A DNA stretch of 64,000 bases from Alphaproteobacteria bacterium (GCA_003246625.1 QJZR01000002.1:146928-210927), one strand, 5' to 3'; positions 11,208 through 19,572 are shown, counted from the stretch's first letter. The notes: generated by a model from the sequence alone, not told the origin. Numbers and translations: made by a program.

Positions 11208-11858
11208 ATGGCCGATGCATCTCGGTTTCCGTCGTTGATCGTAGTGGATCATCCGCTGATCCGCCACAAGCTCACCTTGATGCGCCGCACCGACACGCCG
11301 ACGCCCCTGTTCCGCTCCCTGATGAAGGACATCGGCAGCCTGCTGACCCTGGAGGCCAGCCGTACCCTGCCGGTGAACCCCGTGGATATCGTGACGCCGA
11401 TCTGCCCGGCCAAGGGGTGGGCGATGACCATGCCGCCGCTGGTGGTGCCGATTCTGCGCGCCGGGATGGGCATGGCCGAGGGGGTGCTGGCGGTGATGAA
11501 CGAGGCCGAGGTCGGCTTCGTCGGCGTCTACCGCGACGAAGTCACCCTGGAACCGGTGGAATACCTGGTGAAGTTGCCGCCGCGCCTGACGGAGCGTTCG
11601 GTGGTGATGGTCGACCCGATGCTCGCCACCGGGCATTCCTCGGCGCACGCGGTGAAGGTTCTGGTCCGCGCCGGGGTGCGGCCCGAGGCGATCACCTTCA
11701 TGTGCCTGGTCGCCGCCCCCGAGGGGGTGCAGGCGCTGGCGGAAGCCTTCCCCCAGGTGCGGGTCGTCACCGCCGCCCTCGACGAGCGGCTGAACGAGCG
11801 TGCCTATATCGTCCCCGGCCTGGGCGACGCGGGGGATCGCCTTTACGGCACGGTCTAG
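11208..11858 (+). CDS. upp: Uracil phosphoribosyltransferase
   Basis: Upp is a pyrimidine salvage enzyme making UMP from uracil and PRPP in the cytosol. The 216 residues compare with ~208 for most Upp proteins; the extra residues are N-terminal. The PRPP-binding loop VDPMLATG lies near 135-142, and the uracil-binding C-terminal signature YIVPGLGDAGDR is complete. The ATG at 11208 is preceded by GGGAAGGG. It is divergent from the SDR gene, so the 74-bp gap should carry promoters for both. Function is secure. Confidence 0.95.
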   Translation: MADASRFPSLIVVDHPLIRHKLTLMRRTDTPTPLFRSLMKDIGSLLTLEASRTLPVNPVDIVTPICPAKGWAMTMPPLVVPILRAGMGMAEGVLAVMNEAEVGFVGVYRDEVTLEPVEYLVKLPPRLTERSVVMVDPMLATGHSSAHAVKVLVRAGVRPEAITFMCLVAAPEGVQALAEAFPQVRVVTAALDERLNERAYIVPGLGDAGDRLYGTV

Positions 11859-11901
11859 GGCCTTTTTCCCGCAAGCGTTGACAGGTGGCGCGCGCGGGCT
11901 C

Positions 11902-11925
11902 CACACTTAAAAGTGAGAAAGTGTG
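11902..11925. promoter_or_regulatory. Nested inverted repeats upstream of the orphan gene
   Basis: CACACTT and AAGTGTG form an inverted repeat with a 10-bp spacer, and CACTT/AAGTG is nested inside it (11904-11915). The site lies 43 bp beyond the upp stop and about 100 bp before the orphan gene start, with TTGACA (11878-11883) just upstream. It could be an operator or a weak attenuator; no regulator is identified. Confidence 0.4.
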
Positions 11926-12023
11926 TTGAGTGACCTCGTGGGGCGCGATTTTCCCCGCGACGGTCCGGCGTGCCGTGGACAACGGCGGAAAGCCTGGGGT
12001 TTCCAGGCGGAGAAGGACCCGCG

Positions 12024-12431
12024 ATGAGTGCGACGCAACGCGTCACATCCTCGACATTCGGACCGTCCGCGACGACTCGGGTCGCGGGCGCCGGACGCAA
12101 TGTCGCCGTGGTTTCCTTCCAGAAGGTCGACGACCTGGGCGGTTCCAATGCGATGGGACCGCAGGAACAGTCGGTCCGCTATGACGACGGCTACCGGCCG
12201 CCGGCGGAGGGGGAGAAGCGCGACGAGGGACGCAAGCGCCTGCTGCCCGACTTCTCCAGCTATGCCCAGATCAATTACCTCGACGAGATTCTTTCCTATA
12301 GCGATTGGGCCGAACCCGCCGCCCTGTTGCCGGAAGAGGTGATGCGCGGCGTCGGCCGCTACGAATCCAACATGCGGGTGATCGCCGGCATCAACGCCGT
12401 CGGCGGCGAGACCCTCGACCGCCTGTTCTGA
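12024..12431 (+). CDS. Hypothetical protein
   Basis: This protein has 135 residues from the ATG at 12024, which has GGAGAAGGA upstream; an in-frame ATG at 11970 lacks a binding site. No family is recognised. The first ~50 residues are Ser/Thr/Gly-rich and likely disordered. The second half looks folded, with LLPDFSSYAQINYLDEILS, a hydrophobic turn PAALLPEEV and a terminal helix RYESNMRVIAGINAV. There is no signal peptide or membrane segment. Codon use is like its neighbours. It precedes the Panacea-domain gene by 116 bp on the same strand, which may or may not be meaningful. Confidence 0.65.
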   Translation: MSATQRVTSSTFGPSATTRVAGAGRNVAVVSFQKVDDLGGSNAMGPQEQSVRYDDGYRPPAEGEKRDEGRKRLLPDFSSYAQINYLDEILSYSDWAEPAALLPEEVMRGVGRYESNMRVIAGINAVGGETLDRLF

Positions 12432-12547
12432 TCCTTCCTTCCCCGGACTTCGCCGAAGGGGCTTGGCTTCCCCCCCGCGCTTTGCGCATGATGGGGCGGC
12501 ACGGTCGCGTGCCGTGCCCGTCTTGCCGCCGTACCGGAGTTCTTGTC

Positions 12548-13108
12548 ATGTCGCGGACCGCCGTACCCTCCACCTTCGACGTGGTCATCTGGTTGAACGA
12601 CCGCGCCCTGAACGACGGCGAATACCTGCAACCGGCGAAACTGCACCGCCTGCTGTTCCTGGCGCAGGCCTATTACGGCGCGGCCTTCGCCGGGGCGAAG
12701 CTGGCCCCCGCCACCTTCGTCGCCGAGGAAAGCGGCCCGGTCGAGCCCGACGTCTGGCGAGTCTATTCCAGCGGCCGCCCGTATATCGAGAACGTTCCCC
12801 TGCCCGAACGGGTGGAGCAGTTCCTGGACAGCGTCTGGCGGCGATTCGGCTCGTATTCCGCCGATTATCTGGGCGACATGCTGCGCGGCCAGCCGCCGTT
12901 TTGCGACGCCTTTACCAGGGGGACGCGAAGCGAGATCGCCTTCGCCGAGATGGTCGCCTTCTATGGCCGCCCGCGCCCGCAGGAGGGGAAAACCGCCGCC
13001 GTCCCCGCGGCGGACGAGGTGCTGCGCCCGCGCACCCTGGTCACCGCCGAGGGTAAGGCGGTCAACGTGCGCCGCTGGGCGCCGAAGGGCGGAACGAAGA
13101 AACCCTGA
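12548..13108 (+). CDS. Panacea/DUF4065 (SocA-like) domain protein
   Basis: This 186-residue protein starts at the ATG at 12548; the open frame extends upstream but without a binding site. Residues ~10-110 fit the Panacea (DUF4065, GepA/SocA) pattern: VVIWLNDRAL, then PAKLHRLLFLAQAYYGAAF, AEESGPVEPDVWRVYSS and a C-terminal helical part. This domain acts as the antitoxin or chaperone half of many toxin-antitoxin pairs and as the SocA proteolytic adaptor in Caulobacter. No toxin gene is evident next to it. The C-terminal tail (about 145-186) is basic and specific. Family assignment is fairly confident; role is open. Confidence 0.75.
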   Translation: MSRTAVPSTFDVVIWLNDRALNDGEYLQPAKLHRLLFLAQAYYGAAFAGAKLAPATFVAEESGPVEPDVWRVYSSGRPYIENVPLPERVEQFLDSVWRRFGSYSADYLGDMLRGQPPFCDAFTRGTRSEIAFAEMVAFYGRPRPQEGKTAAVPAADEVLRPRTLVTAEGKAVNVRRWAPKGGTKKP

Positions 13109-13306
13109 AGCGGAGCCTCGGGAAAAGTCTTCCTCCCCACCCTCGCACGGGGGCACGCACGGCGCATTTTTCCGAAACAGTCTTTCCCCGCCACGGGGCT
13201 TCGTGCATACTGCCAAACCAAGGCGCTTGGGCGCGCATCCTAGGTTTTCACGGGGGGTGCGGGGGCGTACGTCCTCCCGGAAATGGGGCATTAAGACGTC
13301 AAGGGT

Positions 13307-14743
13307 ATGAGACACAATTCGTCATTCCTTCTGGCCCTCGTCATCGGGATGCTGTGTTGGGGCTTCCCGGAGGCTGCGTTTGCCTCCATCCACGGGGCCC
13401 CGCATCTCGACGGCGCGTCGCTGGGACTGCCGTGGGTGGTGCCGTTCTGCGCGATGCTGCTGTCCATCGCGCTGTTCCCGCTGATCCTGCCGCATTTCTG
13501 GCATCTTAATTTCGGCAAGGTGGCGCTGTTCTGGGCGCTGTGCTTCCTGGTGCCCGCCTATTTCGAATTCGGCTACTCGGTGGTCCTGTTCGAGGTTTTG
13601 CACGTCGTCCTTCTGGACTACCTGCCCTTCGTCATCCTGCTGTTCTCGTTGTTCACCGTCGCGGGCGGCGTGCGTCTGACCGGTTCGCTGCACGGCTCGC
13701 CCATGCTCAACACCGCGATGCTGACCATCGGCACCCTGCTGGCCAGTTGGATGGGCACCACCGGCGCCGCGATGCTGCTGATCCGGCCGCTGATTCGCGC
13801 CAACGAGCACCGGGAACACAAGGTCCACATCATCGTCTTCTTCATCTTCCTCGTCGCCAACATCGGCGGTTCCCTGTCGCCCCTGGGCGACCCGCCCCTG
13901 TTCCTCGGCTTCCTGAAGGGGGTGTCGTTCTTCTGGACCACCCAGCACCTGTTCCTTCCCCTCTGCGTCGCCAGCGGTTTGTTGCTGACGGTGTTCTTCG
14001 CCCTCGACACCTGGTTCTACCGCCACGAGGGACACGAGGCGCCGACCGACGAGCCCGAGGAGAAAATCGGCATCGAGGGCAAGGTCAACATCCTGCTCTT
14101 GGGCGGCGTGGTGCTGTCGGTTCTGGGCAGCGGCCTGTGGCCGCACGAGTACCGCTTCGCGATCAGCGTCTATCACGTGCCGGTCGAGATTCAGAACGTC
14201 ACCCGCGACGTGCTGCTGCTCTTCCTTGCCTATCTGTCGTGGAAGCTGACCAGCCGGGAAAGCCGCAAGGCCAATGCCTTCAACTGGTTCCCGATCATCG
14301 AGGTGGGCAAGCTGTTCGGCGGCATCTTCATGACCATCATTCCCGCCATCGCCATTCTCAAGGCCGGTGCCGCCGGGGTGCTGTCGCCGGTGGTGCACGC
14401 GGTCAGCGACGCGGCGGGCGAGCCGATCAACTATATGTATTTCCTGCTCACCGGCCTGCTGTCGTCGTTCCTCGACAACGCGCCGACCTATCTGGTCTTC
14501 TTCAACACCGCGGGCGGCGACGCCCACGTGCTGATGAGCGAGGTCGCAACCCTGATGGCGATTTCCTGCGGCGCCGTGTTCATGGGGGCCAACACCTATG
14601 TCGGCAACGCCCCCAACTTCATGGTCAAGGCGATCGCCGAGGAACGCGGCGTGAAGATGCCCAGCTTCTTCGCCTACATGTTCTGGTCGGCCTGCATCCT
14701 GGGGCCGCTTTACGCGCTGCTGGTCTTCCTGTTCTTCCTGTAG
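13307..14743 (+). CDS. Sodium:proton antiporter-type ion transporter (IT superfamily)
   Basis: This inner-membrane protein has 478 residues and about 12 hydrophobic segments. It starts with a signal-peptide-like helix ending near AFA (residue 27). The segments ANIGGSLSPLGDPPLFLGFL (about 184-203) and SSFLDNAPTYLVFF match the NhaD/ArsB/CitM ion-transporter superfamily, where such Asp-Pro and Asn-Ala turns line the ion path. The likely role is Na+/H+ or organic anion exchange; substrate cannot be read from the sequence. The 198-bp upstream gap holds no recognisable riboswitch. It ends at a strong bidirectional terminator. Confidence 0.8.
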   Translation: MRHNSSFLLALVIGMLCWGFPEAAFASIHGAPHLDGASLGLPWVVPFCAMLLSIALFPLILPHFWHLNFGKVALFWALCFLVPAYFEFGYSVVLFEVLHVVLLDYLPFVILLFSLFTVAGGVRLTGSLHGSPMLNTAMLTIGTLLASWMGTTGAAMLLIRPLIRANEHREHKVHIIVFFIFLVANIGGSLSPLGDPPLFLGFLKGVSFFWTTQHLFLPLCVASGLLLTVFFALDTWFYRHEGHEAPTDEPEEKIGIEGKVNILLLGGVVLSVLGSGLWPHEYRFAISVYHVPVEIQNVTRDVLLLFLAYLSWKLTSRESRKANAFNWFPIIEVGKLFGGIFMTIIPAIAILKAGAAGVLSPVVHAVSDAAGEPINYMYFLLTGLLSSFLDNAPTYLVFFNTAGGDAHVLMSEVATLMAISCGAVFMGANTYVGNAPNFMVKAIAEERGVKMPSFFAYMFWSACILGPLYALLVFLFFL

Positions 14744-14763
14744 GAAGGCCCGGCCTTCCCACG

Positions 14764-14793
14764 AAAAAAGCCCCCGTCGCCGGGGGCTTTTTT
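14764..14793. terminator. Bidirectional rho-independent terminator
   Basis: AAAAAAGCCCCC-GTCGC-CGGGGGCTTTTTT has a 6-bp GC stem flanked by A and T tracts. It serves the convergent antiporter (plus) and universal stress protein (minus) genes. Confidence 0.9.
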
Positions 14794-14812
14794 CATGGGA
14801 AGGAACGGATGC

Positions 14813-15640
14813 TCAGTGCGCCATCAGAATCGGAATGTTGGCGTTGGTCAGCAGGCGGCGGGTGCCGCCGCCCAGCACCAGTTCGCGCAGGCGGGAGTTG
14901 CCGGAGCCGCCCATCACGATCATGTCGGCGCGGGACTCGCGGGCGTATTCGAGAACCCGGCCCTCGGCCGCGCGCGCGCCGTGCTGCGGGGCGCGGACCG
15001 CCGGTTCAATGCCGTGCAGGCGCAGGCTGTCGGCGATGCGTTCCAGGGAGTGCGCGGCCTCGCGGCCGCCCTCGCGCGAGACCAGGGTCACCGACTCCGC
15101 CTGTTGCAGGAAGGGAATGGAGGAACGCACCGCGCGCGAGCATTCCACGGTTTCCTTCCAGGCGACCAGGATGCGGCGGCCCAGGACCATGCGCTTCTGG
15201 CCGTGCGGCAGCACGATCACCGGGCAGCTGCCGACCATCGCCAACTGGTCGGGAAGCTCGGCGAAGAGCATTTCCTCAAGATTCTGTGGGTCGCTTTGGC
15301 TGACGATGGCGAGGTCGTGGTAGTGCGACATCTGCGAGAGCACCTTGATGTGCTCGCCCTCCACCCGAGTCCATTCGTAACGGATGTCGTGCAGCTTGCA
15401 CCACTGGCGGAACTCTTCCTCCACCGTCTTGGATTTTTCCGCGGCGATGTCCTCGACTTCGTTGGTGTAGGCGACGGACACGGTGCGGCCGTCCATTCCG
15501 GTGGGCGTGCGCACCGGACTGGTGATGAAGACGACGCTCAGTACCGCGTTGTGCCGACAGGCAAGGTTATAGGCAACGCGAAGGCGAGTCATATATTCCT
15601 CGTCATTGGCAAGATGAACGAGGATGGATTTGATGCTCAT
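14813..15640 (-). CDS. Universal stress protein, tandem UspA domains
   Basis: This 275-residue cytosolic protein is made of two Usp folds (about 1-145 and 150-275). The second domain carries the ATP-binding pattern MGGSGNSRLRELVLGG and the short strand IPILMAH at the end. The first domain ends with CPVIVLPHG but lacks the full G-x2-G-x9-G(S/T) signature, so probably only one ATP is bound per chain. Tandem Usp proteins of this type are common in Rhodospirillales and respond to energy or redox stress; the exact role is unknown. AGGGAACG precedes the ATG at 15640. Confidence 0.88.
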   Translation of the reverse strand: MSIKSILVHLANDEEYMTRLRVAYNLACRHNAVLSVVFITSPVRTPTGMDGRTVSVAYTNEVEDIAAEKSKTVEEEFRQWCKLHDIRYEWTRVEGEHIKVLSQMSHYHDLAIVSQSDPQNLEEMLFAELPDQLAMVGSCPVIVLPHGQKRMVLGRRILVAWKETVECSRAVRSSIPFLQQAESVTLVSREGGREAAHSLERIADSLRLHGIEPAVRAPQHGARAAEGRVLEYARESRADMIVMGGSGNSRLRELVLGGGTRRLLTNANIPILMAH

Positions 15641-15860
15641 GCCAAGGCGTTCCCTGCTTTGGCCCCTTGACCCGGGGATATCCGGGGGCGGGGACGCTAG
15701 TCCGGCGGAGCGGGAAAGTCAATACCAACCGCTCGCGGCCGAACGGAAAAAAACCACCAGCGGTACACGACGACGCGCGCCGTCCGGTATGGACAAGGCG
15801 CGAAAACAACCCTGATTTCAGGGTAACTTTCGGCGTGGCTTGATGCAATACCGGCGTGCA

Positions 15861-15887
15861 AAAAACACCCCGCCAAAAATGGCGGGG
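15861..15887 (-). terminator. Rho-independent terminator of the thiXYZ-type operon
   Basis: On the minus strand, CCCCGCCA-TTTT-TGGCGGGG is followed by TGTTTTTT. It lies about 20 bp downstream of the last gene of the operon. Confidence 0.85.
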
Positions 15888-15909
15888 CGGTATTCGTTTT
15901 TTCGCCGGA

Positions 15910-16899
15910 TCAGTTGAGCGAGACCACGTAGCGGTCGATCGGCACGTGGCGCCCGATCAGGTTCTGCTTGAACAGGAATTCGGCGAACCGCACGTAGCGC
16001 GTCCGGTCCAGGGCCTGCGGCCGCATCGCGAAGCGCGGCAGGGTGTCCCGCCAGGCGCGGCGGTTGATTTCGGTGTTGAGCGACTTGTCGTAGGCGACGA
16101 AGGCGCTCCAGGCTTCCTTGGGGTGGTTGACCATGTAGAGGGAGGCGCGCTCCACCGCGTCGAGGAATCGGCGCACCCGCGGGTCGCCCAGCCGCTGCTG
16201 GTGGGTGATGTAGATCAGTTCGTCATAGACCGGCACGCCGTTCTCCTCGGGGAAGAAGGCGACGCCCGGGCGGCGCTCCAGCGCCATCTGGTTGATCTCG
16301 AAATTGCGGAAGGCGCCGATCACCGCGTCCACCTGGCGGCTGAGCAAGGCGGGGGAAAGCGAGAAGTTGACGTTGATCAGGGTCACGTCCTTCAGGGTCA
16401 GGCCCGCGCTGGCCAGCATGGTGGAGAGCAGGGCGTCCTCGAATCCGGAAACCGAGAAGCCGATCTTCTTGCCCTTCAGGTCGGCGATCGACTTGATCGG
16501 GCCGTTTTTCAGCACCACCAGGGAGTTCAAGGGGGTCTCCACCAGGGTGCCGATGCGGACGATGGGCAGGCCCGCCTCGGCCAGCAGGTGCAACTGCGGC
16601 TGATAGCTGACCGCGATGTCGGCTTCCTTCGCCGCGACCAGCTTCGGCGGGTCGTTGGGGTCGGCCGGGGCGATCAGCGTGACCTCCAGTCCGGCGTCGC
16701 GGAAGAAGCCCAACTGCTTGGCCAGGACCAGCGGCGCGTGGTCGGGGTTGACGAACCAGTCGAGGACGACGGACAGCTTTTCCGGCGCTTGCGGCTGCGG
16801 TTTCGTCGGCGCGGGGGCCTGGGCGGCGGCGGGCAGGGCGCCGAGGACGAGCAGGCAAAGCGCGGCGAGAACGGTCTTCTTCAGGACATCCAGGGTCAT
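15910..16899 (-). CDS. ThiY-like ABC transporter substrate-binding protein
   Basis: This 329-residue periplasmic protein has a Sec signal peptide (about 1-27, ending ALPAAAQA). It belongs to the NMT1/ThiY group, as shown by LSVVLDWFVNPDHAPLVLAK near residue 41 and the later SIADLKGKKIGFSVSGFED block. Relatives bind the thiamine pyrimidine precursor HMP or its formylamino breakdown product. It is the third gene of a minus-strand operon behind a TPP riboswitch, which supports import of a thiamine precursor. Start ATG at 16899 is 41 bp after the permease stop. A ligand of formylaminopyrimidine versus HMP cannot be separated by eye. Confidence 0.9.
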   Translation of the reverse strand: MTLDVLKKTVLAALCLLVLGALPAAAQAPAPTKPQPQAPEKLSVVLDWFVNPDHAPLVLAKQLGFFRDAGLEVTLIAPADPNDPPKLVAAKEADIAVSYQPQLHLLAEAGLPIVRIGTLVETPLNSLVVLKNGPIKSIADLKGKKIGFSVSGFEDALLSTMLASAGLTLKDVTLINVNFSLSPALLSRQVDAVIGAFRNFEINQMALERRPGVAFFPEENGVPVYDELIYITHQQRLGDPRVRRFLDAVERASLYMVNHPKEAWSAFVAYDKSLNTEINRRAWRDTLPRFAMRPQALDRTRYVRFAEFLFKQNLIGRHVPIDRYVVSLN

Positions 16900-16940
16900 T
16901 TGCGGCGAGAATCCGAAGGGCGAGGGTGAAGAACGATGGC

Positions 16941-17687
16941 TTATGGGCCGTCCAGGGTATCGTGCACCCAGGGCAGGCAGTGGCGCAAGATCCTGCCGGT
17001 CGCGGCGTGCAGAAGAAGCGCCATCGCCGCGAGAACGGCGAGGGCGGCGAACATCAGGGGGATTTGCAGGCGGGCGTTGGCGTGCAGCATCAGGTATCCC
17101 AGTCCGGCGCTGGAGCCGACCCATTCGCCGATCACCGCGCCGATCGGCGCCACCGCCGCGCCGATCTTGAGGCCGGAGGCGAGGCCGGGCAGGGCGGCGG
17201 GCAGGCGGATGTGGCGCAGCGTCGCCCAGCGTCCGGCGTTCATCGTCGCGGCGAGGTCGAGGAACCCGGGGTCGGTGCGCGACAGCCCGTCGTGAAAGCC
17301 GGAGGCGACGGGGAAGAAGATGATCAGGGCGGCCATCGCCACCTTGGAGGCGAGGCCGTAGCCCAGCCACAGTACCAGAAGCGGCGCGATGGCGAACACC
17401 GGCAGCGCCTGGCTGGCGATGAACAGCGGCCACAGCCAGGGAGCGGCGGGCCGCCACAGGGTCATCGCCAGGGCCGCCGCCGCGCCGAAGGCGGCGCCGA
17501 TGACGAGGCCGAGGAGGATTTCCCCGGCGGTGGTCGCGGCGTGGCGGGCCAGCAGGTCGGCATGGTCGAAAAAGGCCACCGCCACTTCCCACGGCGGCGG
17601 CAGGATGAAGCTCATCCGGCCGCTCGCCGCCCAGGCGAGGGTCCACAGGCCGAGGAGGCCGGTCAGGATGATCAGGCGGCGGATCAT
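16941..17687 (-). CDS. ThiX-like ABC transporter permease
   Basis: This 248-residue inner-membrane protein has about six transmembrane helices and the binding-protein-dependent permease (BPD_transp_1) fold. The EAA loop that contacts the ATPase is visible around DLAATMNAGRWATLRHIRLP (about 164-183). It starts with an ATGA overlap at the end of the ATPase gene, so translation is coupled. Together with the neighbouring ATPase and binding protein it forms a complete importer for a thiamine precursor, as inferred from the upstream TPP riboswitch. Confidence 0.92.
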   Translation of the reverse strand: MIRRLIILTGLLGLWTLAWAASGRMSFILPPPWEVAVAFFDHADLLARHAATTAGEILLGLVIGAAFGAAAALAMTLWRPAAPWLWPLFIASQALPVFAIAPLLVLWLGYGLASKVAMAALIIFFPVASGFHDGLSRTDPGFLDLAATMNAGRWATLRHIRLPAALPGLASGLKIGAAVAPIGAVIGEWVGSSAGLGYLMLHANARLQIPLMFAALAVLAAMALLLHAATGRILRHCLPWVHDTLDGP

Positions 17688-18457
17688 GGCGCGGCCTCCG
17701 CCGGGGCGAGGGCGCGCAGGATCGCCGCGTGGGCGGCCAGCACCGCCGGGTCGTCGGCGGCGCGCGGCCAGGCGCCGCCGGGCAGGCCGATCGGCGTCGG
17801 CCGCGCCGGGGCGCCGGCCAGCACGAAGACCCGATGGCCGAGGCGTAGCGCCTCCATCGGGTCGTGGGTGACGAACAGCACGGTGCGGCCCGCCAGCATG
17901 CGCGCCGCCAGGTTCTGCAATCCCAGGCGGGCGAGGGGATCGACGGCGGAGAAGGGCTCGTCCATCAGCACCACCGGACGGTCCTCCATCAGGGTGCGGG
18001 CCAGAGCGGCGCGTTGTCGCATGCCGCCGGACAGGGTCTCGGGCAGGTCGTCCGCGCGCTCGGCCAGGCCCACCGAGGCGAGCAGCGCCATCGCCCGTTC
18101 CGCCGCGTCGGCGGTGGCCTCGCCGCGCAGGCGCGCGCCCAGGCGGACGTTTTCCGCCACCGTCAGCCAGGGCAGCAGCAGATCCTTTTGCGCCATCCAG
18201 GCCAGGCGTCCGGCCAGCGGTCGGCCGTCGGCGTCGCCGACGGTTCCCGCGTCCGCCGGGGTCAGTCCGGCGACCAGACGCAGCAGGGTGGTCTTGCCGA
18301 CCCCCGAGGGTCCCAGGATGCCGGTGAAGACGCCCGGCGCGGCGGCGAAATCCAGGGAGTCGAAGACCGGCTCGCGCCCCAGGCGCAGGGAGACGCCGGA
18401 CAGGCGGACTTCCGGCGGCGCGGCGGGCGGCGGGCAGGGGGCGGAGACGTCGGGCAT
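17684..18457 (-). CDS. ThiZ-like ABC transporter ATP-binding protein
   Basis: This 257-residue ATPase energises the thiamine-precursor importer. Walker A GPSGVGKTT lies near 49-57, the Q-loop is in WMAQKDLLLPWL, the ABC signature is LSGGMRQR, Walker B is VVLMDEPFSAVD and the H-loop is FVTHDP. The ATG at 18457 follows the 3' strand of the TPP aptamer by only two nucleotides, and the only Shine-Dalgarno-like sequence (GGAACG) lies inside the aptamer. Ligand binding should therefore block translation initiation of the first gene directly. Confidence 0.93.
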   Translation of the reverse strand: MPDVSAPCPPPAAPPEVRLSGVSLRLGREPVFDSLDFAAAPGVFTGILGPSGVGKTTLLRLVAGLTPADAGTVGDADGRPLAGRLAWMAQKDLLLPWLTVAENVRLGARLRGEATADAAERAMALLASVGLAERADDLPETLSGGMRQRAALARTLMEDRPVVLMDEPFSAVDPLARLGLQNLAARMLAGRTVLFVTHDPMEALRLGHRVFVLAGAPARPTPIGLPGGAWPRAADDPAVLAAHAAILRALAPAEAAP

Positions 18458-18458
18458 T

Positions 18459-18553
18459 TCACGTTCCTACGCCGGTTCGAGCCGGATCAGGTTCCAAGGG
18501 TCGTTCCGTTCGGATCAGGAACCTCTCAGCCGCTTGCGCGGCTCCCCCCGTGA
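18459..18553 (-). promoter_or_regulatory. TPP riboswitch (THI box)
   Basis: On the minus strand the conserved THI-box pieces occur in order. The P1 strand TCACG (18553-18549) comes first, then GGGGGAGCC and CTGAGAG (18529-18523). The block ACCCTTGGAACCTGATCCGG (18501-18482) and the closing strand CGTGA (18463-18459) follow. The aptamer ends two bases before the ATG of the ATPase gene. It binds thiamine pyrophosphate and would repress the importer when thiamine is plentiful. Confidence 0.96.
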
Positions 18554-18641
18554 CGGCGGCGCGGACATCCTGGCCCGGCGCGGCCATCCCATGTATGGTG
18601 CGGCCATGGGGGCGGGTCAAGACGGAAAACGGGGGGGATTC

Positions 18642-19100
18642 ATGCGTGCGCTGCGTGCCGGACTGATCCTGCTGGCGCTGGCCTTCGCCATCCCCCGCGC
18701 GGCGGCGGAGGAGGCGCTGCTGCCGCTGCTGCTGGAGACCCCGGGCGGGACGCCGATGACCTTGATGGTCGAGCTTGCCGACACCCCGGCGTCGCGCGCC
18801 AAGGGATTGATGGACCGCGACGATTTGCCCGTCGGCCGGGGCATGCTGTTCGATTACGGGCGCCCGGTGGCGGCGCGGATGTGGATGCGCCGGACCCGTA
18901 TTCCCCTGGACATGCTGTTCGTCGACGCCGGGGGAACGATCCGCCACGTGCACGCGATGGCCAGGCCCTTCGACGAGACGGTGATCGCCGCGCCGGTGCC
19001 GGTGCGCTGGGTGCTGGAGGTGGCGGGCGGCTCCGCCGCCTTGCTCGGCCTGGCGGCGGGCGGGAGGATGCATCCGCCGGGGAACGCCGCCGCCCCCTGA
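18642..19100 (+). CDS. Exported DUF192 family protein
   Basis: This protein has 152 residues from the ATG at 18642, chosen because it gives a clean signal peptide (MRALRAGLILLALAFAIPRAAA); an in-frame ATG at 18606 would bury it. The rest is a DUF192 barrel with the hallmarks ASRAKGLMDRDDLP, GMLFDYG, MWMRRTRIPLDMLFVD and RWVLEVAGG. The family is widespread, periplasmic in proteobacteria and functionally uncharacterised. It is divergent from the thiXYZ riboswitch operon and upstream of tRNA-Pro. Confidence 0.88.
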   Translation: MRALRAGLILLALAFAIPRAAAEEALLPLLLETPGGTPMTLMVELADTPASRAKGLMDRDDLPVGRGMLFDYGRPVAARMWMRRTRIPLDMLFVDAGGTIRHVHAMARPFDETVIAAPVPVRWVLEVAGGSAALLGLAAGGRMHPPGNAAAP

Positions 19101-19144
19101 AAAGCGTTGCCATGCGCCGGGGTTGCCCATATTTTCCAAAGCCA

Positions 19145-19221
19145 CGGGGTGTAGCTCAGCCTGGTAGAGCGTCGGCTTTGGGAGCCGAAAGTCGTAGGTT
19201 CGAATCCTATCACCCCGACCA
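19145..19221 (+). tRNA. tRNA-Pro (anticodon UGG)
   Basis: A 77-nt cloverleaf has acceptor stem CGGGGTG/CACCCCG, the D-arm sequence TAGCTCAGCCTGG, the anticodon loop TTTGGGA with anticodon TGG, a TTCGAAT T-loop, and an encoded CCA end. Confidence 0.97.
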
Positions 19222-19250
19222 AGGTCGACCGCAACGAAGGGAATCAGGCC

Positions 19251-19547
19251 ATGGCGAAAGCCCGGATCTACAAGCCCGCGAAATCCGCGATGCAATCGGG
19301 CCGCGGCAAGACCGCGAAGTGGGTTCTGGAATTCGAGGCGACGGAAAGACGGCAGACCGACCCCCTGGTCGGCTGGGTCGGTTCCGGCGACACCCTGTCC
19401 CAGGTCTCGATGGACTTCGACAGCCGCGAGGCGGCGGTCGCCTTCGCCGAGCGCGAGGGTCTGGACTTCGCGGTGGAGGAGCCGAAGGCCCGCCGCCTGG
19501 TCCCCAACAATTATTCCGACAACTTCGCCGCGTCGAAGTGGTCCTGA
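19251..19547 (+). CDS. NADH dehydrogenase accessory subunit, NDUFS4/ETC complex I family
   Basis: This 98-residue protein of the ETC_C1_NDUFA4/NDUFS4 family is an accessory subunit of respiratory complex I found in Alphaproteobacteria and mitochondria. Recognisable features are ARIYKPAKSAMQSGRG at the N-terminus, WVLEFE, the central LVGWVGSGDTLSQVSMDFDS and the C-terminal NNYSDNF. It lies on the matrix (cytosolic) arm and stabilises the NADH module. It sits between two tRNA genes, 29 bp after tRNA-Pro, away from the nuo operon, which is usual. GAAGGGAA precedes the ATG. Confidence 0.93.
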   Translation: MAKARIYKPAKSAMQSGRGKTAKWVLEFEATERRQTDPLVGWVGSGDTLSQVSMDFDSREAAVAFAEREGLDFAVEEPKARRLVPNNYSDNFAASKWS

Positions 19548-19572
19548 ATCGACGGCCCGCCCGGGCCGCGAC

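Noticed and set aside
13109..13306. Possible sodium riboswitch ahead of the antiporter gene
   Set aside because: The 198-bp leader has some GC hairpins, but I could not find the conserved core of a known cation riboswitch.
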